NCBI GenBank assembly: GCA_024681795.1 | Contig: JAILAD010000042.1 | Location: 23,206 to 87,205 of the forward strand | DNA: 64,000 bases | DNA from: Lachnospiraceae bacterium | Lineage (GTDB): Bacteria; Bacillota; Clostridia; Lachnospirales; Lachnospiraceae | Direction of reading: 5' to 3' | Shown: one piece after another, positions 8,951 to 17,961 of the stretch | How the letters are laid out: each line of letters opens with the position of its first letter | How positions within the stretch are numbered: position 1 is the first letter of the stretch | Made by a program: the position numbers and the translations under genes | Notes under the pieces: generated by a model | Told to the model about the DNA's origin: nothing | The model's input: the letters and a program-made list of their open reading frames with translations, nothing else | Database searches by the model: none

Positions 8951-10042
8951 ATGCAGGTTGTTGAAGTAAAGGGGAAAAAAGAGCAGTCGGAATTTCTTGC
9001 GTTTCGCAAACGCAGGTATAAAAACGATGCGCTTTATATTGATAATAATTATTTTATGCTTCAGGAGATTTTTGCAAAGAAACTTCACTTTGTAAAAAGC
9101 GTGAATATTCATCCCGTGATGGTATGCGATGAATCCGGAGAGGTATTGTGTGAGGCGGTTATTGCCTATGCAAAAGATCTCCCGGAATACATCCAGATCT
9201 GTTTTTTCGAAAGCCTTCCGGGACAGTCGGAAGCAGTTCAATTAATTGTTTCCCGGGCGGAAGAGAAGGGAAAGTACTACAAGTGTAGTAAGATTGTAAT
9301 CGGCCTTTTCGGGCACGTCAATTACGGACTCGGACTTTTGAATTCGCATTATGATTCCGTGAATTCTTTTTCTTCACAGGGGAATCCGAAATGCTATAAC
9401 GAATATTTTGAAAGCCTCGGATGCGAAACGGTTCTGCTGAATTCGTATTTTACACATAATTTAGAAGACAGGCTTTCACGGTACGGGGCATTAATCCGCA
9501 AACTTCGCAGGAATTATGAATTTAAAACGTTTGATAAACATAAGTTTGAATATTATTCGAAGATTTATACGGACTTAAACAATGCCTGCTTTACCGAGCA
9601 TAAATATTATTATCACCGGGAATATGAAGATGATATGGAAATGCTGAAGGAACTGTTTCTTTTTATGAAGGAGGATTCGCTTTTCTTTGCTTTTAAAGAC
9701 GGCAAACCGGTCGGATTTATTCTCTGGTATCCGGATTATAACGAACTTGCAAAACCGGGTGAACTGTTCGGGACAAAGCATTTCTTTTTAAATAAACTGA
9801 AGGGAAAAAACATCAGAACAGCAAAGGTTATGGAGTGGGGAGTTTTGGAGGAATACCGCGGATGCGGGCTTCCGGTTGCGTTAACGGACTGTGTGTATCA
9901 GACACTGAAAACAAACTACAGATGTAGTCAGGTTGAATCCTCATGGGTTCTGGATGAGAACGAGGATTCGAACAGTATCTGCATGGCAATCTGTGACGGG
10001 AAATATAAGGAATATATTGTTTATGAAAAAGCAATCGGATGA
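8951..10042 (+). CDS. Large GNAT-like acyltransferase
   Basis: 363 residues. The C-terminal half carries a GNAT-like core: FFAFKDGKPVGFILW (near 236-255) and VLEEYRGCGLPVAL (near 298), a variant of the acyl-CoA binding R/Q-x-x-G-x-G loop. The N-terminal half is a second alpha/beta module. It is similar in layout to the poorly known E. coli YghO type, though I cannot verify that. Directly after the ACP gene, it may use acyl-ACP rather than acyl-CoA, passing the chain to an amine or hydroxyl. The acceptor is unknown. Confidence 0.7.
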   Translation: MQVVEVKGKKEQSEFLAFRKRRYKNDALYIDNNYFMLQEIFAKKLHFVKSVNIHPVMVCDESGEVLCEAVIAYAKDLPEYIQICFFESLPGQSEAVQLIVSRAEEKGKYYKCSKIVIGLFGHVNYGLGLLNSHYDSVNSFSSQGNPKCYNEYFESLGCETVLLNSYFTHNLEDRLSRYGALIRKLRRNYEFKTFDKHKFEYYSKIYTDLNNACFTEHKYYYHREYEDDMEMLKELFLFMKEDSLFFAFKDGKPVGFILWYPDYNELAKPGELFGTKHFFLNKLKGKNIRTAKVMEWGVLEEYRGCGLPVALTDCVYQTLKTNYRCSQVESSWVLDENEDSNSICMAICDGKYKEYIVYEKAIG

Positions 10043-11048
10043 GAATTTTAAATCCCTGGTTACCGGGGATCCGGAGGAGATGTTTGAGTACCTGCAGACA
10101 ACTCCTGTATCGGAGAGACTTACCAATCCGTTTACACCGGAAATGCTGAAACTGTTAAAGAAAAGCAACCCGTTCAGACAGACCTATTATTACATCGAGG
10201 AAAACGGGAAATACGCTTTTTTCATTGTATATGACAGCAGGATGAATATTATGACGCTCGGTAAAAAAGAGTGGATGATGAACGTAAAGACCATCGGATT
10301 TCCGTGTTCTTTTTCCAACAGCGGATACATTACAAACGACCTGGAATTTCTGCTTACCTACTGCAGGAAATTAAAGGGCGGGAAATTAATCCTGAATGTG
10401 GAGAATCCCGTGAAAATGAAGGGAATGGGATTCGGAGAAACGCTTCCGACCTGTGTGCTTTACTTAAAGCCGGAACATACCTCTTTGGAGAATTACTTAA
10501 ATTCCTTAAGAAGTCCGTACCGGAGAAGAATCCGTCTGGCTTTGAAAAGATGCAGCGATATTAAAACGGAGCATCGTGAATCGGCGCAGGAAGATGCCGG
10601 TCTGTATGCACTTTATTTAAATACTTATAACAAATCGGAATACAAACTGGAATGTCTGACGGAAGAATTTTTTGAAAGATGTGAAGGCCACCGGATTGTT
10701 TTTTACAAAGACGATAAACCGGTCGGATTCGTACTTCTTCATAAGGACAAAGAGAAACTGTCGTTTCTTTTCTGCGGAATGGAGTACGGTAAATTCGAAC
10801 AGATTACGAATGCGGATTTGTATTTTTATATGCTGCTTCATATTGTGGAGTATGCAATTAACGAAGGCTGCAAAGTAATTGACTTCGGACAGACTTCGGA
10901 ACTCACCAAGCTGAAATTCGGCGCGGAACCGGAAAAAAGATATTTTTATGCACAGCATACGAATCCGTTTTTAAATCTGTTTGCGATTCTGGGCAAAGGT
11001 CTTCTGGAATACAAATATGATTTCCCGGATTTCAAGGTGTTCCGGTGA
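10023..11048 (+). CDS. FemAB/GNAT_6-like acyl- or aminoacyltransferase
   Basis: 341 residues, overlapping the preceding gene by 20 bp. The start is the in-frame ATG at 10023; the frame stays open further upstream but inside the previous gene. The basic stretch SPYRRRIRLALKR near 165 and the end block VIDFGQTSELTKLKFG near 289 are typical of FemAB-like double-GNAT proteins, which join an acyl or aminoacyl group to an amine. It could complete assembly of an acylated product together with the previous GNAT-like protein. Substrate unknown. Confidence 0.65.
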   Translation: MKKQSDENFKSLVTGDPEEMFEYLQTTPVSERLTNPFTPEMLKLLKKSNPFRQTYYYIEENGKYAFFIVYDSRMNIMTLGKKEWMMNVKTIGFPCSFSNSGYITNDLEFLLTYCRKLKGGKLILNVENPVKMKGMGFGETLPTCVLYLKPEHTSLENYLNSLRSPYRRRIRLALKRCSDIKTEHRESAQEDAGLYALYLNTYNKSEYKLECLTEEFFERCEGHRIVFYKDDKPVGFVLLHKDKEKLSFLFCGMEYGKFEQITNADLYFYMLLHIVEYAINEGCKVIDFGQTSELTKLKFGAEPEKRYFYAQHTNPFLNLFAILGKGLLEYKYDFPDFKVFR

Positions 11049-11065
11049 AGCGACTGTGAAATAAA

Positions 11066-11108
11066 AAGATTTCTCACATAAATTTCAGGAAGATTTCTTA
11101 CGTAAATT
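11066..11108. repeat. 24-bp-period tandem duplication before the radical SAM genes
   Basis: Two 19-bp copies (11066-11084 and 11090-11108) differ at two positions and have a 24-bp period. They fill most of the 88-bp gap between the FemAB-like gene and the first radical SAM gene, the largest gap inside this run. No promoter or terminator was recognised here. Confidence 0.7.
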
Positions 11109-11136
11109 AAGAAAAAGATACAGGGAACGGTAATCC

Positions 11137-12504
11137 ATGAACGTACTTCTTTTCAGACCACGTCCTCATAAAGAAACCATAGGTTTGCAGAATGTCATGA
11201 TCTGCGAGCCGCTGGAACTTGAGTACATTGCGGCTAATATCGAGCCGCTCGGTCATACCTGCACAATTATCGACATGATCATCGAAAAAAAAGATGTCGG
11301 CTATTTTGTAAAAAAATACAATCCGGATGTGGTCGGCATTACCGGGTATATTTCGCATGTCAATATCATGAAGGACTATGCAAGAAAAACAAAAGAAGTA
11401 AATCCCGCAATCAAAACAATTATCGGCGGCGTGCATGCCGAAGTGAATCCCGGTGATTTTGAAAGTGAATACGTGGACTATATCATACGTGCAAACGGAA
11501 TCAGAACGTTTATCGAAATTCTGAATTCCATTGAGGGAAAAGGCTCTCCGGCAGAGATAGAATGTGTTTATGCAAAAGACAAACCGGCTCCGAAAAAAGA
11601 CACAACGTTTGATTATCGATTTCCGGCCAGGGAAAAAGTGGATGCGTACCGCTCGAAATATTATTACATGTTTCACCGTAACTGCAGTCTGATCAAGACT
11701 TCCTTCGGCTGTCCTTACAACTGCAAATTCTGTTTCTGCAGACAGATTATGGACGACCAGTATTTTGCAAGAAGTCTTGAGAATATTGCCGATGAACTCG
11801 AGAAAGTAAAAGAGACGGAAATCTATATCGTGGATGATGATTTTCTTGTAGGAAGAAACCGGATTCTGGAATTCTGCGACATTTTGGAAAAGCGGAATAT
11901 TCACAAAAAATATTTAATCTACGGCAGGGCGGATTTCATTGCCGCAAATGAAGACGTAATCAGGCGCTTCAAGGAAGTTGGCTTAAGGGCGGTTATCGTC
12001 GGACTGGAAAGCTGCGACAGTAAACAGCTGGATGATTACAACAAACGAACGAATGTGGAAATAAATGAAAAAGCCGTCGGAATTCTGAAAAAATACGACG
12101 TGGAATGTTACGGCACGTTTATCCTGGGACTCGACTGGACCTGGGCGGATTTCTCCGCGCTTCATAAATGGATCAAAAAACTCGGACTTGTATTCGTAAA
12201 CCTGCAGCCGCTGACACCGCTTCGGGGAACGGATATTTACGAAAAATACAAACCCCGTTTTATCGTCCGTGAGGACGAATACGAAAAATGGGATCTGGCT
12301 CACCTGGTGGTGGAGCCGGAGCATATTTCCGTCAGGAAATATTACTGGTATACGATGGTACTCTACTATCTGATTACCGCAAATCCGGTCAGCTGGTGGT
12401 ATATGGTAAAGAAATACGGACTTCACGATACCTTAAAGCTTACCGTCGGTGCAGGCAGGGTAAATACACAGTACTGGAAGAAACTGATTAAGGGCGAAGG
12501 CTGA
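11137..12504 (+). CDS. B12-binding radical SAM enzyme 1
   Basis: 455 residues. Residues 1-140 form a cobalamin-binding Rossmann domain (NVLLFRPRP start, EPLELEYIA, VVGITGYISH, IIGGVHAEVNP) without the DxHxxG base-off motif, as is usual in class B radical SAM enzymes. The [4Fe-4S]/SAM motif is C192-x3-C196-x2-C199, with a further Cys at 201. A radical SAM barrel follows (YIVDDDFLVGRN, YGRADFIA, VIVGLESC). Such enzymes methylate unactivated carbons or make C-C bonds or rings. Sequence blocks are shared with the next three genes, so it is one of four tandem paralogs. Confidence 0.9.
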   Translation: MNVLLFRPRPHKETIGLQNVMICEPLELEYIAANIEPLGHTCTIIDMIIEKKDVGYFVKKYNPDVVGITGYISHVNIMKDYARKTKEVNPAIKTIIGGVHAEVNPGDFESEYVDYIIRANGIRTFIEILNSIEGKGSPAEIECVYAKDKPAPKKDTTFDYRFPAREKVDAYRSKYYYMFHRNCSLIKTSFGCPYNCKFCFCRQIMDDQYFARSLENIADELEKVKETEIYIVDDDFLVGRNRILEFCDILEKRNIHKKYLIYGRADFIAANEDVIRRFKEVGLRAVIVGLESCDSKQLDDYNKRTNVEINEKAVGILKKYDVECYGTFILGLDWTWADFSALHKWIKKLGLVFVNLQPLTPLRGTDIYEKYKPRFIVREDEYEKWDLAHLVVEPEHISVRKYYWYTMVLYYLITANPVSWWYMVKKYGLHDTLKLTVGAGRVNTQYWKKLIKGEG

Positions 12505-12520
12505 TGAACGGAGAATTGAT

Positions 12521-13861
12521 TTGAAAGAGATTTATCAAAAGAAAAAACTGAAGGTTTTGTTAATCCGGCCGAAATACACTTCACTGGTTGCACATCTGGA
12601 GCCGCTGGGGCTTGAGTACCTTGCCGGTCTTGCAAAAGAACTCGGAATCGAATGCGAAATTCATGATGAATTCGACCGTCCCTGGACGTTCCGTCTTGAG
12701 AGAATGTGCAATATCATCAGAAAGGGCGGCTATAATTTTGTCGGTCTGAATGCGAACGCGAATACCGTTGACTATATCATTAAGCGCGCAAAACAGCTGA
12801 AAAAACGTTTTCCGGATTTAACGATTATGGTAGGCGGACCGGAAGCGGAAATGAATTATCCGGAGTTTCTGACGGATGATATCGATCTGGTTTATTACGA
12901 TAACGGTTTGAAAACCCTGAAGGCAATCTGGGAGGCAGGACTGGATGTCAATGTCATGGACGAACAGACCGGAATTGCCTTTCGAAAAAACGGGGAATGG
13001 GTTGTGAAGGAAAAAGGCCCGTCTGTTGACGGATTTATCAATAAACCCGACCGGACCGCATTTTACAGGGGATTAAAAAAGAACTACATCTTCATGAAAG
13101 GAAAGTATGCACTTTCCAAGGCATCTTTCTCATGCCCCTTTTCCTGTTCGTTCTGTTACTGTACCAAGATGAACTCGGGCCGTTATACGGAACGTAATCT
13201 TGAGGAGGTGCTGAATGATATCGAGGAGATCAAACACGATAAAATATGGTTTGTGGATGATACGTTTTTCTATCACAAGGAACGCGTCATTCAGTTCTGT
13301 GAGGAAGTAATCAGGCGCGGAATCAAGAAGGAATTCATGGCATATGCCAGAGCGGATTTCATCGCCGCAAATCCGGATATTCTGCCGCTTGCCTACAAAG
13401 CGGGATTCCGGGATATCTTAATCGGCCTGGAAGCCATCACCGATGAACAGCTGGATGATTATAATAAGCAGACTTCCCGCGATGACAACATTAATGCAAT
13501 TAAAAATCTGCATGACAACAACATCGTGTGCAACGGACTTTTCGTAATCAATTATACGGCAACCAGAAAAGATTTTCACAATCTGATGAAATTTATCAAG
13601 GACAATAATCTGCTGTGGGTGGTATTCGGAATCTTTACTCCGTATAAGGGAACGGATGCCTATGACGAGTATAAGGATCAGGTAATCGGTTTTAAATCCT
13701 GGCGGCTTGACGGAACGCATATTACAATTAAGCCTACGAATATGTCTTCTTTTGAATACATGCTCCGGTACTACTGGATTCATGTTTTAACATATCCGAA
13801 GATTATGGTCAGAACGCTCTTCGGAACCGGATACGACACAAAACGGAAGGGCTGGTTTTAA
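12521..13861 (+). CDS. B12-binding radical SAM enzyme 2
   Basis: 446 residues, TTG start with GGAG eight bases upstream and only 16 bp after the previous stop. B12 domain: VLLIRPKY, LEPLGLEYLA, NFVGLNAN, MVGGPEAEMNYPEF. Cluster motif C205-x3-C209-x2-C212 with an extra Cys at 214. Barrel motifs WFVDDTFFY, YARADFIAANPDIL, ILIGLEAITDEQLDDYNK match enzyme 1 closely. The C-terminal block KPTNMSSFEYMLRYYW parallels EPEHISVRKYYWYT in enzyme 1. Function is likely methylation or C-C bond chemistry on the same carrier-bound substrate, by inference from context. Confidence 0.9.
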   Translation: MKEIYQKKKLKVLLIRPKYTSLVAHLEPLGLEYLAGLAKELGIECEIHDEFDRPWTFRLERMCNIIRKGGYNFVGLNANANTVDYIIKRAKQLKKRFPDLTIMVGGPEAEMNYPEFLTDDIDLVYYDNGLKTLKAIWEAGLDVNVMDEQTGIAFRKNGEWVVKEKGPSVDGFINKPDRTAFYRGLKKNYIFMKGKYALSKASFSCPFSCSFCYCTKMNSGRYTERNLEEVLNDIEEIKHDKIWFVDDTFFYHKERVIQFCEEVIRRGIKKEFMAYARADFIAANPDILPLAYKAGFRDILIGLEAITDEQLDDYNKQTSRDDNINAIKNLHDNNIVCNGLFVINYTATRKDFHNLMKFIKDNNLLWVVFGIFTPYKGTDAYDEYKDQVIGFKSWRLDGTHITIKPTNMSSFEYMLRYYWIHVLTYPKIMVRTLFGTGYDTKRKGWF

Positions 13862-13875
13862 ATGAGGAATGCGAT

Positions 13876-15198
13876 ATGAAACAGAAATACATGTTTGTGC
13901 GTGTGGATTACGATAAGAGAGTTGCGAGTCTTGAACCGCTCGGTCTTGAATACCTGGTTGCATGCGTGAAAGCGGAAAACAGAGAAGGCTTTATTTATGA
14001 TGAAAGCATCGTCAGCCGCTTCGGAAGAAAAGCGAGGCTTTTGCGCATGGTGGACGAAAACCACGTAACCATCGCAGGCTTCAGCATAATGTCCCATACG
14101 GCATGGTACGATCTGGAATTAATCCGTTTCTTAAAAAAGAAACGACCGGACGTAAAAATCATGGTAGGCGGGCCTGAGGTCGTAATCAATCATGAGGACT
14201 TCCTTCTGGAGGAAGTGGATTATGTGTCTTATGACAATGGTCTGGATTCCTTCCGGCTTGCAATCCGAAACGATTTCGACGTGGAAACGCTGAAAAACTG
14301 CAGCGGCTTTTCCTTCCGGGTAAACGGAGAATGGGTGCAGAATCTGAAAGGAGAACCCATTTCCGATTACGGGATTTTACCGGACCGGAGCCATTTTTAC
14401 GAAAACAGAAGCAAATTCAAAGTGCTTGCAAAAGGCTGTTTTTCCATGATGAAAACATCTTTTTCCTGCCCGCAGAACTGCAAATTCTGTATTTCGCGTC
14501 AGTTTAACAGCTGTGCTTACCGGGAACGTGATATAGACGCGGTAATCGATGAAATCATTCATCTCGATAATGATAAGATTTTTATCATCGATGATGACTT
14601 CCTGGTAAACAAAGAGCGTGTGAAATATTTCTGCGAACGGCTTCTGGAATTAAACCAGCATAAGACGATTATGATCTTTTCCCGTGCGGACAGTATTGTC
14701 AGGTGTGAAGACATTATGCCGTTAATATACAAGGCGGGCATTCGCGACATGCTTGTGGGCCTGGAAGCGGTTGAGGATACGACGCTCGAGAAATACAACA
14801 AGAATTCCAGCGTAACCGTCAATAAAAAAGCGGTAAAGATTCTGCGCGATTTTAACATGGTCTGCGTCGGTCTGTTTGTAATCAACTATGATTTCAAACA
14901 CAAAGATTTTATGAACATCAATAAGTTTATCCGCGACGAAAAACTGATCTGGGTATTGTTCTCGATTCTGATTCCGTTTAAGGGCACACCCGTATATGAA
15001 GAAAACAAGGATAAACTCTATCGTTATAAATACAGCAGAACCGGCGGAACCAGCGTTTTAATGCGTCCGAGTCATATGCCGATGTTGCTTTTCAAACTGG
15101 AATTTCATTTTCTTTACTATGTCAATTACCCGCGCATTTACTGGGCCGGGATAACACATTTGTTTAACAAAAGGTATCGTAATAATTCGGAGACTTAA
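13876..15198 (+). CDS. B12-binding radical SAM enzyme 3
   Basis: 440 residues. B12 domain: LEPLGLEYLVACV, VTIAGFSIMSH, MVGGPEVVINHEDF. Radical SAM motif C198-x3-C202-x2-C205, but the next residues are Ile-Ser, so the extra Cys of enzymes 1, 2 and 4 is missing. Barrel: FIIDDDFLVN, FSRADSIVRCEDI, MLVGLEAVEDTTLEKYNK. Closest in order and wording to enzyme 2. The gap to the previous gene is 14 bp and to the next 5 bp. The C-terminal part is rich in aromatics (FKLEFHFLYYVNYPRIYW), as expected for an enzyme handling a lipid or lying on the membrane, but this is inference. Confidence 0.9.
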   Translation: MKQKYMFVRVDYDKRVASLEPLGLEYLVACVKAENREGFIYDESIVSRFGRKARLLRMVDENHVTIAGFSIMSHTAWYDLELIRFLKKKRPDVKIMVGGPEVVINHEDFLLEEVDYVSYDNGLDSFRLAIRNDFDVETLKNCSGFSFRVNGEWVQNLKGEPISDYGILPDRSHFYENRSKFKVLAKGCFSMMKTSFSCPQNCKFCISRQFNSCAYRERDIDAVIDEIIHLDNDKIFIIDDDFLVNKERVKYFCERLLELNQHKTIMIFSRADSIVRCEDIMPLIYKAGIRDMLVGLEAVEDTTLEKYNKNSSVTVNKKAVKILRDFNMVCVGLFVINYDFKHKDFMNINKFIRDEKLIWVLFSILIPFKGTPVYEENKDKLYRYKYSRTGGTSVLMRPSHMPMLLFKLEFHFLYYVNYPRIYWAGITHLFNKRYRNNSET

Positions 15199-15203
15199 TC
15201 GGC

Positions 15204-16589
15204 GTGAATATACTTCTCATAAAACCGGAAACAGTGGGAATATTCAGTTATACCTATCTTGTGGAGCACGAGCCTTTGGAGATGGAATATCTCTACACCG
15301 TGTTTACCGCAATGGGTCATCACGCCGTAATTTACGACCGCAGATACGAGCTGACTTCCATGAAGAAGAAAATCAGGGAAGAAAATCCAGACGTAATCTG
15401 CGTGACAGGATACATTACACAGCAAAAACTTGTATACCGTTACTGTGAGGTAATTAAGGCATACAGACCGGAGATCAAAATCATTCTCGGCGGTTCTAAC
15501 GTGGAAATCAATTACGAAAATTATTTTGATTCCAAAGCAGATTATCTCTATCATTTAAGCGGTCTTGAGAATCAGAAAAAACTGATCCGGTATATCGAGC
15601 AGGAAAAGAAACGGACAGATGCAGCTGAATCAGAGGAACTGAAACTGGAAGACATTCCGGGAATCTGTTACCGGAAGAACGGGGAGTGGAAAGTAAATCC
15701 GAAGGTTGTGGAAACACCGGCGGATTTGCCGATACCGGACAGGACGTATTTTTATAAAAATAAAAAACGCTTCCGGTATCTTTGTTTCAAACCGCTGGCA
15801 CTGGTAAAGAATTCTTACAGCTGCAGGAAAAAATGTAATTTCTGTTTCTGTACGAACCGAAACAGCGGAAGGTATGCATGCAGAAGCGTGGAGAGTCTGG
15901 TGGACGAAATTGCGTCCCTTGACGTTCCCGCAATTCATATTACAGACGATGATTTCTTAATTGACGAAGCGTATTTAAAAGAGTTCATTCGCCTGATCCG
16001 GGAGAAGGATATCCATAAGGAATACCTGATTTACGGGCGTGCGGATTTCATTGCACATCACGAGGAACTGATGAAGGAACTTGCCGATATCGGTCTGAAA
16101 CTGATCATGGTAGGACTTGAGGCGACAAGTGAAGAGGAACTGGATTCCTATAATAAAAAAGTGACGGTTTCCGAAAATGAAGAATGCATCCGGATTCTTT
16201 CCGAGAACGATATTTTCTGCGCGGGACTGTTTATCGTTCATCCCGGAATGACGAAGGAAGACTTTAAAAAACTGTATGACTGGATTGCGGCAAGGGATAT
16301 CATTCCGACCGTCTCGGTATTTACACCGATGCAGGGTTCTGCCATGTATAAAAAATATGAAAGTCAGATGATTGACCGGGATGTTACGAAACAGGATTTA
16401 TTCCATTGCCTTCTGAAACCGGAGCATATGAGCGTAAGACAGTTTACGCGTGAGTATTATAAATTGTCGATGGGACTGGCATTTAAAAACCGGAAATCTA
16501 AACTGTATTCCAAAAATAATTATTTCGGCGCGATGCTGTATGTTATAAAGGTTATTTTTGTGAAACTGAAGCGGGCGATTGCATTATGA
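15204..16589 (+). CDS. B12-binding radical SAM enzyme 4
   Basis: 461 residues from a GTG five bases after the previous stop. The natural N-terminus MNILLIKPE supports this start. B12 domain: HEPLEMEYLYTV, VICVTGYIT, ILGGSNVEINYENY. Motif C207-x3-C211-x2-C214 with Cys216 following; the loop is unusually basic (CRKKC). Barrel: HITDDDFLID, YGRADFIAHHEEL, IMVGLEATSEEELDSYNK. Its last four bases overlap the next start (ATGA), so the two are probably translated together. It shares with enzyme 1 the ending KPEHMSVRQFTREYYKLS. Confidence 0.9.
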   Translation: MNILLIKPETVGIFSYTYLVEHEPLEMEYLYTVFTAMGHHAVIYDRRYELTSMKKKIREENPDVICVTGYITQQKLVYRYCEVIKAYRPEIKIILGGSNVEINYENYFDSKADYLYHLSGLENQKKLIRYIEQEKKRTDAAESEELKLEDIPGICYRKNGEWKVNPKVVETPADLPIPDRTYFYKNKKRFRYLCFKPLALVKNSYSCRKKCNFCFCTNRNSGRYACRSVESLVDEIASLDVPAIHITDDDFLIDEAYLKEFIRLIREKDIHKEYLIYGRADFIAHHEELMKELADIGLKLIMVGLEATSEEELDSYNKKVTVSENEECIRILSENDIFCAGLFIVHPGMTKEDFKKLYDWIAARDIIPTVSVFTPMQGSAMYKKYESQMIDRDVTKQDLFHCLLKPEHMSVRQFTREYYKLSMGLAFKNRKSKLYSKNNYFGAMLYVIKVIFVKLKRAIAL

Positions 16590-17905
16590 AAAATAAGATT
16601 CTGCTGATTCAACCAACTCCATATGACCAGTACGGAAACCTTGTAAAAAAGCACAGGCTTTATTTTGTCGGGCTTGCGCTTCCGCTCCTTGCCGCACTTA
16701 CACCGGATGATTTTGAAGTGGAAATCTGTTATGAAACCATTGAGGATGTTCCCTTTGATACCGATGCGGAACTGATCGGAATCTCCAGCATGGGACATGC
16801 CGTAATGCGTACGATTGACATTGCAAATAAATTCAGGGAACTCGGAAAGACGGTAGTTCTCGGCGGCTATATGGTTTCGCTTATGCCGGAAGAAGCACAG
16901 AAATACTGCGATGCCGTAATGATCGGTGATTCCGAGGAAACCTGGGGAGAGATGATTGAGGATTACCGGAACGGAACGTTAAAGAAAGTCTATAAAAAGA
17001 AACTTGAAAAACTTGTCACTCCGCTTCCGAAATATGAACTGATTCTGAATAAGAAAATCGGAAATTTTCTACCTGTCCAGGCAGGACGGGGATGCCCGAA
17101 AACCTGCAGTTTCTGTTCGATTTACTGCCTGTATCACGGGCAGTATTTAAGGAGGGAAATTCCGGATGTGATCCGTGACATCAAGCGTGTGAAGGAACTT
17201 GGTTTTAAGCAGTTTCTTCTTCTTGATGACAATCTTTTTTCCAACCGTGATTATGCAATGGCGCTTTGCGCGGAAATAAAGAAACTCAAAATGAAATGGA
17301 TGACGCAGTGTTCCATTGACATTTCACAGGATGAAGAATTATTAAAAGTTGTTTCGGAGGCAGGATGCTATGTTTTAAGTTTCGGTCTTGAAAGCATCAG
17401 CCGGGAAAGTCTGGTCGGCATGCAGAAAGCCTGGGCGCATCCGGACCGGTATTCCGAGCAGCTGAAAATCATCAGAAAATACGGAATCGATGTTTCGACC
17501 GAAATGGTGGTCGGCGCGGAGGGTGATACGCTGGAATCCATTCGGGAAACCGCAAAATTTATTGAAGACAACAAAATTACAGTGCCGAGATTCTATATTC
17601 TGACACCGATTCCCGGGACGCAGTATTATGACGAAATGAAGGAACAGAACCGGATCTACAATACCGACATGTATTCTTACAATTCATGTGAAGCGGTTCA
17701 TATTCCGAAAAACATGACACCGGAGGAACTGACAAAAGCATACTGGGATTTGTATAATGAAGTCTATTCCTACAGGAGTATTTTCCGGCGCACGATTTTT
17801 GTAAAAAATTTCTGGAGAAGACCGTTTACTTCGTTCTTCTATCTGGGGGTGAATTTATTTTACAGAAAACATATTAAACACGGTATCGTACCGAATATTG
17901 TTTAA
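16586..17905 (+). CDS. B12-binding radical SAM enzyme 5 (divergent type)
   Basis: 439 residues with a 4-bp overlap to enzyme 4. It belongs to another branch: the B12 domain starts ILLIQPTPYDQYG, keeps the full VVLGGYMVSLMPEEA and an IGDSEETW motif that the other four replace. Cluster motif C170-x3-C174-x2-C177 in AGRGCPKTCSFCSIYC. Barrel: FLLLDDNLFSN, FGLESISRESL. The C-terminal domain resembles that of DUF4070-type radical SAM proteins. It probably does a different step from enzymes 1-4. A run of 14-bp tandem repeats starts at its stop codon. Confidence 0.9.
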   Translation: MKNKILLIQPTPYDQYGNLVKKHRLYFVGLALPLLAALTPDDFEVEICYETIEDVPFDTDAELIGISSMGHAVMRTIDIANKFRELGKTVVLGGYMVSLMPEEAQKYCDAVMIGDSEETWGEMIEDYRNGTLKKVYKKKLEKLVTPLPKYELILNKKIGNFLPVQAGRGCPKTCSFCSIYCLYHGQYLRREIPDVIRDIKRVKELGFKQFLLLDDNLFSNRDYAMALCAEIKKLKMKWMTQCSIDISQDEELLKVVSEAGCYVLSFGLESISRESLVGMQKAWAHPDRYSEQLKIIRKYGIDVSTEMVVGAEGDTLESIRETAKFIEDNKITVPRFYILTPIPGTQYYDEMKEQNRIYNTDMYSYNSCEAVHIPKNMTPEELTKAYWDLYNEVYSYRSIFRRTIFVKNFWRRPFTSFFYLGVNLFYRKHIKHGIVPNIV

Positions 17906-17942
17906 AGGATTACATTTAAGGGATTAAGTTTAAAGGATTATA
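17901..17942. repeat. Three tandem 14-bp repeats at the end of radical SAM gene 5
   Basis: Three units of 14 bp (17901-17914, 17915-17928, 17929-17942), consensus TTTAARGGATTAWR. The first unit contains the stop codon of enzyme 5 (17903-17905). Confidence 0.8.
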
Positions 17943-17961
17943 TTGACAAGAGAAGTGTAAA

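Noticed and set aside
11107..11904. Open frame of 265 codons on the minus strand within radical SAM gene 1
   Set aside because: Antisense shadow of a strongly supported gene; low-complexity Phe/Ile/Val content.
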